From Cryptomeria japonica (taxonomy: Eukaryota > Streptophyta > Pinopsida > Cupressales > Cupressaceae): a stretch of DNA of 64,000 bases. Below the pieces are notes generated by a model, which worked only from the letters and a program-made list of their open reading frames with translations, made no database searches and had not been told where the DNA came from. Made by a program: the position numbers and the translations under genes. Positions 20,696-31,476 of this stretch are shown here, in pieces; position 1 is the first letter of the stretch; each line of letters starts with the position of its first letter. The stretch is taken from the NCBI RefSeq assembly GCF_030272615.1, contig NC_081413.1, forward strand, positions 601,152,709-601,216,708, written 5' to 3'.

Positions 20696-23600
20696 TTATG
20701 ACAATAAAGAGTGAAACTTGTCAAAAACTGATTTAAAGTCCCGCATAAATTTCTTCATGGATAAGGACCGTGAATCAAGTAATGAAGTAGCAACCTCATT
20801 CTCCATTTGCATCTGGGATACCTGTTCCTCCATGGTATCCAAAGTACTCATCTCTTGAGTAACTGTCAAGGCATCCAAATTGAGATAGCACTTCTGAAGT
20901 ATTTGTAGTCTTGGTAGTAGAACAAGTTGTAGTTCTTGCAAATCCTTGGTCCGATTGCTAATCTCCAAATCAATTCTTGCAGCCTAAAGTTGAAACCGCT
21001 GAATGGTTTGCCCATAAGCGGTAAAGGAGTCATATGGGGTCTTGAAGGTGCTTGTGAAAGTCTGCAAATCAGTTTGCAGTTTGTCTTTCTGGGGAAGCAC
21101 GTCATCACAAAATAGATGGGGTAGACATATCTTACTGAGCAACAATTTCCCCTCATCCATTGCATCTCTGATGTCCTTCTGTGCCTTTTGTAGATCGGAC
21201 CGACGCTCATGTAACTTTTTCACCAAGGCAGTGTTCAAAGCCTTTTGATGCTCCTTCTTGGCATGCACTTCGACAACCTCTTCCAGGATTTGTACCTGGT
21301 CCTCCACAACTGTGCATAAGAATTTCAGTTGGGCCAGAGATGAATCAGTACTGGGGAGGTTGGTACCGGGTATCAAACCGGTAAGAGTGTCCACTGCAGC
21401 TTGGATCACATCTTGCTCCTTCTTCCTCCTTATCACCTCTAGGTGTTCTTGAGCAAGCTTAATGCTTTGTAGCAGCTCCGATTCGTTAGCAGATTGGAGG
21501 TCAATGGGACTGATAATGTCAGCCGATTTGGCTTGACTACCGGTTGCCTTTGGGGTCTCCGCCTGTGTGCTCTATGCCGCTTCCTCCTTCTCTTTGGCTC
21601 TTAACTTATCTTCTTCTGCCTTCTTTTGCTCCTCTACTTCTTGCTTTCTTTTCTCTTCTTCCTTCTTCTTCTCTTCTTCTTTCCGCTCCTTTTCTTCTTC
21701 ATCCTTCTTCTTCTTCTCCTCTTACTGCTTCTTTTTCTCCTCTTCCTGCTTCCTCTTCTCCTCTTCCTTTCTCTTTTCTTCTTCTTGCCATTTCTCTTCT
21801 TCTTTCTGTTCTTCTTCCTTCTTCTTCTTCTCTTTCTCTTGCTTCTTCTTCTCCTCTTCCTTTCTTTTCTTTTCCTCCTCTAGTTTCCTCTTCTCCTCCT
21901 CCTTTTTCTTTTCTTCCTCTTTTCTCTTTTTCTCTTCTTTTGTCTGTTTCTTCTTTTCAACTTCCTGTTACTTCTTCTCTTTTTCCGCTTTCTCCTTGGC
22001 AACCTTTTCTTTGTCCTATTTTTCCTGTACTACCGCTTCTGATGGTGTACCCGTAGTGACATTTTCATCATTCAAGGCATCAACATCAATAGGATCCATT
22101 TGATCAGTGACCTGTTCTCCTTCACTGTCATATACCTCATCCGGTTTATTGGTTGCCAGCTATTGCTCAGCTTTCTTGTTGGCATCAGCCACTTGATGCA
22201 ACCTTAAAGCGGCTTGGGCATGAGATCGGGTATCTTTTACCACTATAGGAACTTTTCCTTCTAGCAACAAGAGTCTCCTTCTTCTCATGAAGAAGAGGCC
22301 CTTATATCTTTCCACTACTTCATAAAGTTTGGTTTTAGGCACATTAGGAAAGTATTGTGCAAATACTTCCTCTCTTATTTCTTGTTCCTTTTCTATGGCA
22401 ATGCACCACTTGTTATCTAAAGAATTATACAAAGAATCAGGTGTCTCAGATTTAATTTATGATGGCCACCGGTCATTAATACATAAATAATTGATAACTT
22501 CCTATTCAACTTCCTTCTTTTCATCATCATTAAAATCATCAAAGCACTCTTTCAAATCACCAAGTACTTTTCTTCTAATATTTTTAATAGTTCTTTGACA
22601 ATGTGTCAAAGGTTTGTAGGAGGAAATATCAATATTTATCAATGTAGATGTTGTCGGTTCACTCTTTTTCTTTTTCCTCGTTTGCCTAGTCTTCTTAGGT
22701 TGTTCTTCAGACACAATGTCCTCTGAGTCTGGTGTGGTGTCTTTTGTCTTCCGCTTTCTCTCAAAGACTTTGGCGGGTGCAGCTTCCAGTTTCTTCTTTG
22801 CTGGTGACCGCTTGGTCACTTTGAGACTTGTTGTGGTAACCAGTGCCGATACTAAAGGCACTGCCTTTCCCTTCTTTACTAACGGTTCTTCAATCGGTGT
22901 AACCCTTTCCAAATAGGTGCCAACTCTCTTTGCCTTTGGATCAAGGGGCGAGGCAATTAGGGTAGAGGCATACCCATCTAGCATGTCATACATTACCTCA
23001 TATCCCATCGGTTCCACTTCTCCCTGTCTAGGCTCAACTGCCTCCATTATGCACTCATCAACTCCAAAGGTGAAGCAAATGTCATCTTCATATTTCGTGA
23101 AAATATCACCTGATATTCTCACTCTTTGGCTCATTTTGCATATGAACTCATCAAAGTATTTGTTCAGAACTTCTGGATAACCGGTTCCAACTGCTTGAAG
23201 GCTTTCCTTGATTTGCTTTGTAACCAGTTGGTCGGCAAACCACTGAATATCTCCGACTCCTAGGAAGTAACCTTGGAAGTAGAAGAATAACCCAACCAAT
23301 AGTTGTCCAAACTTAAATCTCATGGCATTGTCCTGTTTAACCACCTTTAGGTTCACCAGAAGTTGCCTTTGCATACAGGTGCATAAGTCAAATGATGCAT
23401 CTTCCATGATCATCCGATAGGCAGCATTTACCGCTGTAGCAGAGACAGAGTTGATTTTGCTGGCGTGGAACGTTCGGTATCCTATCACCATACACGCATA
23501 TTTGACCAGATCGTCCTTGATGGAATTGACAGTCATTCCCCATGAGTCGCTCATAGAACCAATGAGCTTGGTCATTTCCATCTTGCTGATCTTCCTTAGA

Positions 23601-24010
23601 GTTGACACTTCACCGACATTACAGAAACTGGTGACGACATGAATTGCTTCTGGTGTGATGTCATGCGTCCGCTCTAAGTACATTTTATCACCGTGCACTC
23701 TGCTCAGAATGATGCGGATGTGATCATCTGAAAACTCTTCAAGGAAATAGACTGCATTGTGAAGCTTCTTCTTTTCTAGGATGCAAAATTCTGGTTTAAT
23801 CTTCTTGTCCTTCACACAGAACAAACTCAACTGGGAATGGATTACAAGAGATCCTAAGTCTTCAATCTTGTAGTCAATGTAATCAGAAATGCCTTCCTCC
23901 ACTATAACACCAGCGGGTATTTGAGATAGGGCATTGTATTTTGCCTTCCGTTGAATGAAGTCTACTGGATCAACGGGTGCACTAGGGCTAGAGTGTGATA
24001 CGGAAGCCAT
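20696..24010 (-). pseudogene. Family A ORF2, 1,104-codon protein of unknown function
   Basis: A single frame from ATG 24010 to the stop after 20696 (FHSLLS), broken by eight in-frame stops but by no frameshift. Residues 1-350 are a conserved globular-looking region with FKFGQLLVGLFFYF (232-245), KYEDDICF (306-313) and PMGYE (334-338), all with counterparts in family B. Residues 350-500 are Lys/Ser/Thr-rich. About 527-610 form another folded-looking part. About 664-814 are almost pure Lys/Glu repeats, a likely single helix or coiled coil. 815-1104 are coiled coil. No pol motif, signal peptide or clear membrane span. Position matches the env-like ORF of SIRE/Athila elements, but homology to those is unproven. 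Stops: near 22503, 22450, 22156, 22020, 21968, 21723, 21577, 20985. Confidence 0.75.
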
Positions 24011-24531
24011 GATAAACAGAGAGATTTTGAGAAATACCTTCGTAATTCAAAATTTAGGGCTTGCAAATTACACTTCGTCACTCACTCCTTCGATTGCTGA
24101 AATACCACTTTGTGCTCTACACTTGATCGATTGATATTCGCTTTTGATTCTTCTTCAAGATTTTGAGAATTCTTTGAATCGCAATCCAAATCGTTTTTCG
24201 TCCCTCAATGCTTTAAAAAAATTTCTTCGCTCGAGAACTGATAAGTGAAAAATGACTTGAAAAATCCTTTTAAACAAGTTGTCCACCTACCATAATAAAT
24301 GCTCCACTATTAGGGTGTAAACCCTAATTTGCCTCTTACCGTTTCCGGTCTTTTGCCAGTTGACAGGTATCACTTACCGGTTAAGGTCTTTACTGGTTTA
24401 AATCGGGGGTTCGAGATATTTCACCGTTTGCTCCCCCTAAGCTTTTCTGATGCTTAGTTTGCCGGTTAAGTGACTTCCACACTAGGTGCAGAAACCGGTT
24501 CTTCTTGAATCACTTCTTCTGGCTTCTTCTT
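24011..24531. other. Spacer between ORF1 and ORF2 of family A
   Basis: About 520 bp without an open frame; a spacer of similar size (about 564 bp) lies at the same place in family B. It contains ACCGGTT words and a purine-rich tract (CTCCCCCTAAGC on plus near 24430). If the element was derived from a full copia element, this could be the scar where pol was lost. Confidence 0.5.
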
Positions 24532-25734
24532 CTAGGTTTTCTTCATATCCGTTTGAATGGTTTCAACATCTATCTTTCCTTCTGGAGTTACCAGTATATC
24601 ATTCAATATATTCTTTCTCGTTCTGCAGAATCTTGCTGTATGACCCGGTTTGTTGCAATGATAGCAAATCATTCCAGGTGCTCTCCAAGGTCCATTGTTC
24701 ATGTTTCCATTCTTCTTTCTGCATGTTGCAGCAGTGTGACCATTACCATGATAGATCAAACAGGTTGCTCTCCATCCAGTTGCCGCTTGATAGCCACTGC
24801 TTCCTGACTGATAATTATAGGTATTAAACCAGTTTGGGTTCCAGTTCCAAAAGGGTTTAGAAAAAGCTCCTTTACTCCTTTGAGGATACCTTCCAATGTT
24901 GTGCATGACAAACCTGCATTCTAATTCTCTATGCCCAAACTTGTTGCATGCATAACAATTACCAATGAATCTATTGGGTCTAAGATTATCGTTTAGAAAA
25001 TAAGGAAAGTTATTGTAAGCCTTACTTCTACATACATTAGCAGTGTGTCCTTCCTTGAGACAATTAAAGAAAACAGGTTTGAACTTTTGCTTACCTTTAT
25101 CCTTTGGTGCCGGTTGTTTCTTTGATGCTCCATCTTTTATTCCAGAGGTCTCACCTTCCTCATATTCAGAGAAACCAAGTCCATTGGTATTCTTTATCGG
25201 TTTAGCTGACTCAAGCTTCTGCTCTAGCTTGACAGTGCTCTTATTGAATTTGGCAAGTATTTCCTTTGACTTAGTAAGTTCTTTGGTAATAGCAGCATTG
25301 GATTCCTTCAAGGTTGCATTCTTAGAAATAGCCATGTGTAGTTCACCTTGCATTTCTTCCTTTTCCATTTTATTTTCATGAAGATGAGTAGTAAGTGCAC
25401 TGATCTCTTGCTTCAGCTTGGAGATCTCATGATCTTTGTCTTTTACCAGATCTTTAGCTTTCCTCTAGTTCTCAAGCTCTTGACACATTCTGATAGTTAG
25501 TCCTTCAAGTTCTCTTCTTAGGTTGGCATTGGACTCATTCAGTTTTGCAACTTCTTGAACTAGGGCTTCCATGTCCGCTTCATCAAAAGAACTGTTTTCA
25601 GTTAGCTCCATCAGTTTTTCAGCATGCTCTCTTCTTTTTGCCTGAGAGGCCTTATATTTGACTTTAAGTTCATCATAGGCTTGCTTAGTTTGAGTGAGCC
25701 GATGAGTAAGTTCCCTCACAGTGTATTCCCCCAT
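24532..25734 (-). pseudogene. Family A ORF1, gag-like coiled coil with four zinc knuckles
   Basis: ATG 25734 lies only 36 nt after the primer site; the frame gives 400 residues with one in-frame TAG near 25466. Residues 1-150 are predicted coiled coil. After a GLGFSEYEEGE stretch, of the GLGY/F kind that precedes zinc knuckles in SIRE-type gag, come four knuckles of CX2CX4HX4C type: one lacking its first Cys (NCLKEGHTANVC), one intact (CYACNKFGHRELEC), one lacking the second Cys (CLIYHGNGHTAATC), one intact (CYHCNKPGHTARFC). No capsid domain is seen, so this looks like only the nucleic-acid-binding half of gag. It would bind RNA. Counterpart: 62720-64000. Confidence 0.8.
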
Positions 25735-25769
25735 ATCTCTTTCCAAGTGGTTAGACTTATAGAAAGGTT

Positions 25770-25782
25770 GGCTTTGATACCA
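25770..25782 (-). other. Primer binding site, initiator-Met tRNA type
   Basis: The minus strand reads TGGTATCAAAGCC just after the 5' LTR end. It is one base off TGGTATCAGAGC, the common plant copia site complementary to the 3' end of initiator methionine tRNA. It fixes the orientation and the 5' LTR end. Confidence 0.85.
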
Positions 25783-25787
25783 ATTGA

Positions 25788-26410
25788 TGAATACTAAGAG
25801 GTGGGGGTGAATTAGTATACCAAAAATTACTGTACTCAAACACTTTATCAGTCTAGCGGTAAACTGGTATAACAGTTTAACTAACAAACCGGTTAACACA
25901 AATGCAAACCAAACAACAAGTAAGGCATTCACCCACAAAAGCACAATCACCATAACACAAGAGATTTTGACGTGGAAACTCAAATGGGAAAAACCACGGT
26001 GAGATGAAACTCACAAGTAACTATCTGCAGAATAGTAACCAAACTGGTTAAGGTCATACAATGTTCTTTACCAGAACATATCCTGTTAGGAATCTGAATC
26101 TCTGTTGGGAGATAAGTCCGATTAAAGACTACCTTGTGAGAGGATTTTAGATCTACATATGTGAATCACCTTGTTAGAGGATTTACAAAGGCTTTGCTGG
26201 GCCTACCCAGTTAAGGGTTTCTAACTTGTCAAAGATGTGAGTAATCAACAAGTGAATGATCTAGAAAATAGCATAGTCTGCTTGGTTAGATCCATGATAG
26301 CTTATTGCTAATGCATTTCAACATTACTTCAGTCTTCAGTAAATCCACACTCTGTTACAGTACACAGACTTGATCTTTTTGTTAAGATCGCACATACAAG
26401 AACTTATCAA
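25788..26410 (-). repeat. Truncated 5' LTR of family A element
   Basis: Direct repeat of 19244-19865 with scattered differences. Similarity stops at 26410, where LINE-B sequence (FVPGRSILDG) begins, while the 3' LTR continues to 20424. So about 560 bp of the 5' LTR are gone. Confidence 0.85.
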
Positions 26411-26771
26411 CCCCGTCTAAAATTGATCTCCCTGGGACAAACATTGTTTGTTCCTTTGATATGATACTATCCATGATTGGCTTTAATCTATTAGTCATTA
26501 CTTTTGAAAGAATATTATAAATGGTATTGCAAAGGAAGATAGGTCTGAAGTCCCCTAGTCTTGTTGCTTTCTCTTTCTTTGGGATGAGGGATATAAAGGT
26601 GTTGTTGATTTCCTTCAGAATATTTCCAGATTTTCTAAAGGATTCTAAAGATTCCACCAAGTCTAGCCCTAAGATGTGCCAGCATTTTTCTAAAAACCCA
26701 GTGGGGAAACCATCTATGCCAGGGGCTTTGTCTGAGGGAAGTTGATTGAGAGTTGTAGAAACTTCCTCCAT
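26411..26771 (-). pseudogene. LINE-B reverse transcriptase, N-terminal part
   Basis: The frame gives LPSDKAPGIDGFPTGFLEKC, the FISLIPKKEKATRLGDFRPI block, then LCNTIYNILSKVMTNRLKPI and EQTMFVPGRSILDG. These are the fingers and first palm blocks of LINE RT. The protein is cut at the junction with the LTR, before the first catalytic aspartate and the FADD box, so it cannot polymerise. Confidence 0.85.
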
Positions 26772-26815
26772 AGATATCCTCTCAATTAACCTTTTGTTTT
26801 CCTCATTAGTGACAA

Positions 26816-28094
26816 CTAAATAGGAATGATTGCAAGAAGCTTATTTTGCTCCCTTATACCTGAACCAGTCTCATTATTTAGTAAATTATTGAAGAAATGG
26901 ATAATTTCATTTCTGATGGTCTGAGGGTCTTCAATGAATTGATGGCCTTGAACCTCCAATTTGGAAATTTTGTATATGCTTCTTCTTTGTTTGGTGACAT
27001 TATGGAAGAATTTAGTGTTTTTATCCCTAGTCTGCATCCATCCCTCTCTAGACTTTTGTTTCCAAAATATTTCTTCTGTTGTAAGGATGTCTTCATATTC
27101 TGCTAGTAATTTCCTTTTCTTGGTGTATTCTTCTTGGGACATTCCATCCTTAATTACTTTTTCATTTAGCTCCTCTAGATGGGATTCTAAAGTTCTTTTG
27201 GACTCTTGAAAAATGTTCTTAAAGTGTGAAGCATTCCATTCAAGTAACTTCCTCTTGGTATATTTCAGTTTTGAGACAAAACAATAAAATTTTGAGCCTT
27301 CAAAGCGATCTTCTTTCCACCACTGTTCTATAAGGGGAAGAAAATTTGGATCTTTCACCCACATATTCTCAAATCTGAAAGGAGGCTTTGACATGTTGGA
27401 ATCACCCTGAAAATTTAGAATAAGTGGATAATGGTTTCCCGAACATGGTAAAACTTTGTACTCCAAAGAGAAAGGGAAAGAGGAGAAATCCCGCATCCAA
27501 AAGAACCTATCTATTTTTTTTGCAATATTACTGAATCCTAGTCTCCTATTATTCCAGGTATAAGTATTGTTCCCAGATTCCACCTCAAGGAGACCGTTCC
27601 TTTCGACCCAATCATTGAAATCTTGTTGAGATTTTCCAAGCCTAGTCAAGCCACCTTTTTTGTCTTTCAAAATTCTAATAGCATTAAACTCTCCTCCAAT
27701 GAAAACATTCTCATTTTGATGTTGTGATAATACTCCATCCAAGTATGACCAAAAAAAACTTTCAAAGCCAGAGACACATTTCCATAGACATTAATCGGCA
27801 GAAAGGAGAAATTTGATGAGAAAAACTTGACTGCCACCATCAGCCAATTTGCACCATGGAGGGTTTCCATAAAATGAGTAGGCCCCTAGAAGCACCATCT
27901 GCTTGGACTACTTCATATTTGCAGCCATAGTACTAGTTCCTGAGTCCTTCTCCAAAGGATTTTGCTTGTTGTAATCTGAGCTTTGTTTCTTGGAGCATAA
28001 TTATCTCTGCGTTGATCAAAAGGATTCTTCTCTTGATCAAGCATCTTTTGTTAGGGGCATTGAGGCCCCTAACATTCCAACTTAAGATTTCCAT
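26816..28094 (-). pseudogene. LINE-B ORF2 start, apurinic-type endonuclease
   Basis: ORF2 starts at ATG 28094 with MEILSWNVRGLN, the conserved N-terminal block of LINE endonucleases, followed by IIMLQETKL with the catalytic glutamate. After frameshifts near 27870-27740 the frame continues with FIGGEFNAI (normally GGDFN) and CSGNHYPLIL (normally GSDHxP). So two metal or catalytic aspartates are replaced by Glu and Asn. The region after the endonuclease (to 26816) is the connector to RT and includes MQTRDKNTKFFH, the usual WxxxGDxNTKFFH block. The endonuclease nicks target DNA in active elements; this one should be dead. Confidence 0.82.
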
Positions 28095-28096
28095 TT

Positions 28097-30462
28097 CTAT
28101 TCGGGAAGGGATTGACCTTTCCTTACTTTCAATAAATCTGTTATCTTAATTTGACCCTCTTCTTCTCCCTCTAAAGATTTGTACTCATAGAAGGATTTTC
28201 TTCTTCCCTTGGGAGAGACAATACCAAAATCAGGCTTGGACTTGCATTCAAATAGTTGCTTAATACCCAACTTCCTCTTTTCTTTTACTTGTGAGCAACG
28301 GGCAACAAGAGGGGTTTCCATTACATTTTCAGATTCCTCATCCTCCTCCATACACTCTTTCAAAAGCCTTTGAGTATTGGAATCCAAACCCATGTTTGCA
28401 GAGAGAAACATATAATACGAGGAGTCCTCCAAGGGATTTGGATTTTGTGAAGAGAGGTTAATTTTACTTGACTTCAGAATACCATTACTGGGAGAGGGTG
28501 AAACAGGTAATGACGAGTTCAAACAGGGGGATTCAACATAATTTTTTGGCTCCACCAATCTGGATTGGAGGGGAGAAGGCTCTGAAGAATTTTGAATCCT
28601 TATCTTCTGATTTCAGGCTTGTTGATTGTCTTTGCGAGGAATCTCCATATTCAATGGAGAACCTCTAATTCTAGTGGAAGCATTCAATTGTTGAATTATA
28701 TCCTATTTTAGGCTCTCCATCTCAGAGAGGAGTTCTGAAAGAGCCCGTTCCTTGGATTTTGAAAGATCTTTTTGAATAATGTTAGTGCCACTCTTAACAT
28801 TTCTAGGTCGCTTCCTTTTCTTGGAGGCTCTCTTAGTTTTAGATGAGAAAGATTTGCATGTTCCCCTGATAGGAATGGACTTCTTCTTGATGGGTTTTTT
28901 CTTTTTTGGTTTGCAACTAGAAGACCTAGTGCTTGAAAGGCTACCCTGAGTGACCACAAGAGAATTTGCTAAGGTCTCACTATGATTAGGATTTCAAGAA
29001 TCCATTAGGGGGGGGGGGGGGGGGAAATTATCTTCTCCCAATTGAGACAAGACCACATTATCATTTGCCTTGTTAAGAGGGTCTTCTACTGGCATTTGTA
29101 ATCGGATCTCCTTAGATTGGAAAAGTGGACCAATTTGGCCTTGTAGAGAACATACATAGATGATCTGATCTCGTAGAAGGCATTTTCCAAGGTACCTATC
29201 AGTTAGCCTCTTAACTCTTTGTTTCCATCTGCCAACTTCAGAGACAAATTCCAGTTCTCCATAAAAACCAAAGTCTAAATCTGTTTCCACATAAATATTA
29301 GCCACATCCCTTTGCTTCCTGTTGAGAAAGTCCTCTTCTATTCCCAATAGAGTGCCTAGGGCATCCCCAATCTTCAAAAGAGCCTTAGCACACCAGAATT
29401 CCGAAGGAAGACTAACTAAGCTAAGCCAAATCGAGGATTTCTTGAGTCCATAGGTTTGAGGATCAAAACCAAGCTTCCAATCCAAAAAATGGAAGAAAGA
29501 ACCTTGGTAAAAAATTGGGTTACCATGAAGAATGCAGTGCTTCAGGGTAGAATCAATGCATTGAAGAAAAAGTCATTCTGCAAGATGCGAATAGAGACCA
29601 TACCTGGGAAGGATTGAAGCCACCACTCTAATATCCCTTGATTGTTACCTCCCACGCCGCACCATTTAGCAAATAGAGCTTTATCTTTAAGATGACCAAT
29701 AACTGGATTGATGGCACCTGAAGGCAGGACAAAGAGTTTTCTCCTCGGCCCCTTCTTTTTCCATTCCTTCATTGTTGATTTAGTTCTAACTCCCTCCAGG
29801 AAGGTGGAAAGTTCTTCCTTTCTGAAACCCATAATATGTTTTGAAGCATTCCTCCACAAGAATATGCCTTTTTTCTTATTTGTATGGTGAGATAGACCCA
29901 CAAATTTGGTACCAGCAGCGAGCATATGACCTCGCAAAGCCTGTTGTGGGTTAACCTCCTGCCACCACAAACCACCTTCGAGCTTTCTAAATCCTTCCGT
30001 GCCATTTGTATGAATTTTTCTCGGGAGTGAAGGGTCATTTCCTTTTTGAGAGCCCATGAGAGTCCTTGCCTTACCCAAAGGAATATTGTTTGAGCCTATG
30101 GCTACTGTATTGGGCCAGGCCTTAAAATTTGAGATAGGACCTAGATGCCCTACATCCTTGATCTATTGAAACCTATTGTTAAAGTGGGAATTTTTCAACC
30201 ATGGCCCACTAATACTCCTACAAAGCGAGAACCTAGAATTTCTATCAGGTCCATTTCCCGTCCGTAGGGGAAAATCTTCTAAGGAGCGGTAGTTGTTTAG
30301 AAATTTTGAGCCAATAATCCACCTCTTACCTCCCTGATGGACTTGCCCCAAGGAATCATCAGAACGAGAAGGGGGATCTATGAAGGAATTTGAGTTAAAT
30401 TTGCAAGGTTGATTAACATTAGGAAGCTTAGGATCGTAGTGGAAAGAACACTGGAAATACAA
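28097..30462 (-). pseudogene. LINE-B ORF1 with DUF4283-like domain
   Basis: About 788 codons with a frameshift near 29540 and several stops. 30462-29542 is one frame interrupted by TAG near 30162; it contains WNFxxx-free basic and Trp-rich segments (GFRKLEGGLWWQEVN). 29485-28097 is another frame with FDPQTYGLKKSSIWLSLVSL, then PSEFWCAKALLKIGDALGTL, the DUF4283 core of plant LINE ORF1. A run of 17 G (29008-29024) encodes prolines. A Lys-rich segment follows (28920-28850). ORF1 stop TAG 28099-28097 lies two bases before the ORF2 ATG. ORF1 proteins coat LINE RNA. Not functional here. Confidence 0.75.
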
Positions 30463-30486
30463 AGAGCCTATTCACATAGAACTCTT

Positions 30487-30635
30487 TTGATCAACCAAGC
30501 TAGTCTACAGTGAGCTATTCCATCTAGCCAAGCTTGTCCACAAAGAGCCATTTCGAGCAGCCAAGCTTGTTCGCAAAGAACCATTCGACCAGCCAAATTT
30601 GTTCGCAGAGAGCCATTCCGACCAGCCATTGCCAC
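30487..30635. repeat. Tandem repeat of about 33 bp at the 5' end of LINE-B
   Basis: About four units of the form CAGCCAAGCTTGTTCGCAAA followed by GAGCCATTCGAC, just upstream of ORF1. Some LINEs carry repeated 5' monomers with promoter activity; that role is only inferred from position. Confidence 0.65.
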
Positions 30636-31476
30636 CAGTTTTGAGTTGTGATTCTGTTCAAGAAATAATTAACACTTCTTTCATAAGCTTAAAGGTCCTT
30701 GTTTCTTTATTTCTTGCAAGTCCATATAAGTTCTTACTGATCTAAGCCCTTTCATTCCTGTTTAATGGTCCATTAAAGCTCCTGAATGCAAGTTCACTGA
30801 TTGTAGTACAAGACACTTTCTGAGTAGTTTGAATACCATTCTCATGAATAGAGTAAAGTTGAACTGTAATGATAATGAAATCTTTAACTCGATTAGACCA
30901 AGTCTATCGTGGTCAAACTCGTTTTAGAATTAAGCATCTTAAATAATGAGATTCACTTAAGTAATTGTCGATATTGGCTAATAATAAACTTTCAAAAGTT
31001 ATTTAAGTAATTAAAAACTTGGTTTGATATAGTTGTTAATAGATGATTTATAGTAATACAAATCTTGACTTCAAAGTTGGCTAATTAGCCATAGGGTATT
31101 AACCCTAAATTCTTCATGGGACAACTTAGTTTTCATTATTATTAATACATATATATCTTGTTATGCAATAACGCATACATATATTCACACACACACACAC
31201 ATTAATTAAGTAATCAAAATAATATCGATAATCAAAATAATTTTGACAATTATTATTACACATGTAACTAAATTAATTAAAGAGATTAGGCTCACAACAT
31301 CAACTAACCCTTTCCAAGCTTAGGTCAAGGCTTGTCGTCCAAGGTCATTACAAAATTCAATTGACACAACTAGATGAAACACAAGGGAAACTCTCTAGAG
31401 TTTGACCAAGTATGATTTATCTTTTCATGAATGTGTGCTTAGACTCAATGGCAACCTTGCCTATTCTTGTGCAACT
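30636..31476. other. No gene; AC microsatellite
   Basis: AT-rich stretch with a short (AC)n run near 31186-31200. No coding or repeat structure recognised. Confidence 0.45.

Larger units (their letters stand above)
19244..26410 (-). mobile_element. Family A pol-less LTR retrotransposon
   Basis: A minus-strand element inside LINE-B. From its 5' end: truncated 5' LTR (26410-25788), primer site (25782-25770), ORF1 (25734-24532), spacer of about 520 bp, ORF2 (24010-20696), purine-rich tracts, polypurine tract (20436-20426) and complete 3' LTR (20424-19244). No protease, integrase, RT or RNase H is present and no room exists for them. Flanking signals resemble SIRE-type Ty1/copia elements. ORF2 is clearly related to that of family B at 58878-62155. 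No target duplication can be checked because the 5' end was deleted together with part of the LINE. Confidence 0.88.
26411..30635 (-). mobile_element. LINE-B, 5' half (ORF1, endonuclease, RT start)
   Basis: The 5' half of the LINE whose 3' half lies at 17460-19243. It holds a tandem repeat at the 5' end (30487-30635), ORF1 (30462-28097), and the start of ORF2 (28094 onward) with endonuclease and the first RT blocks. It ends abruptly at 26410 against the truncated LTR. ORF1 stop and ORF2 start are two bases apart. Frameshifts and stops occur in both ORFs. Confidence 0.85.

Noticed and set aside
21544-22103. Long Ser/Leu/Phe-rich ORFs on the plus strand
   Set aside because: They are the antisense of the Lys/Glu-rich part of family A ORF2 on the minus strand.
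29008-29024. Run of 17 G
   Set aside because: Homopolymer within LINE-B ORF1 (proline codons); slippage or assembly artefact is enough to explain it.
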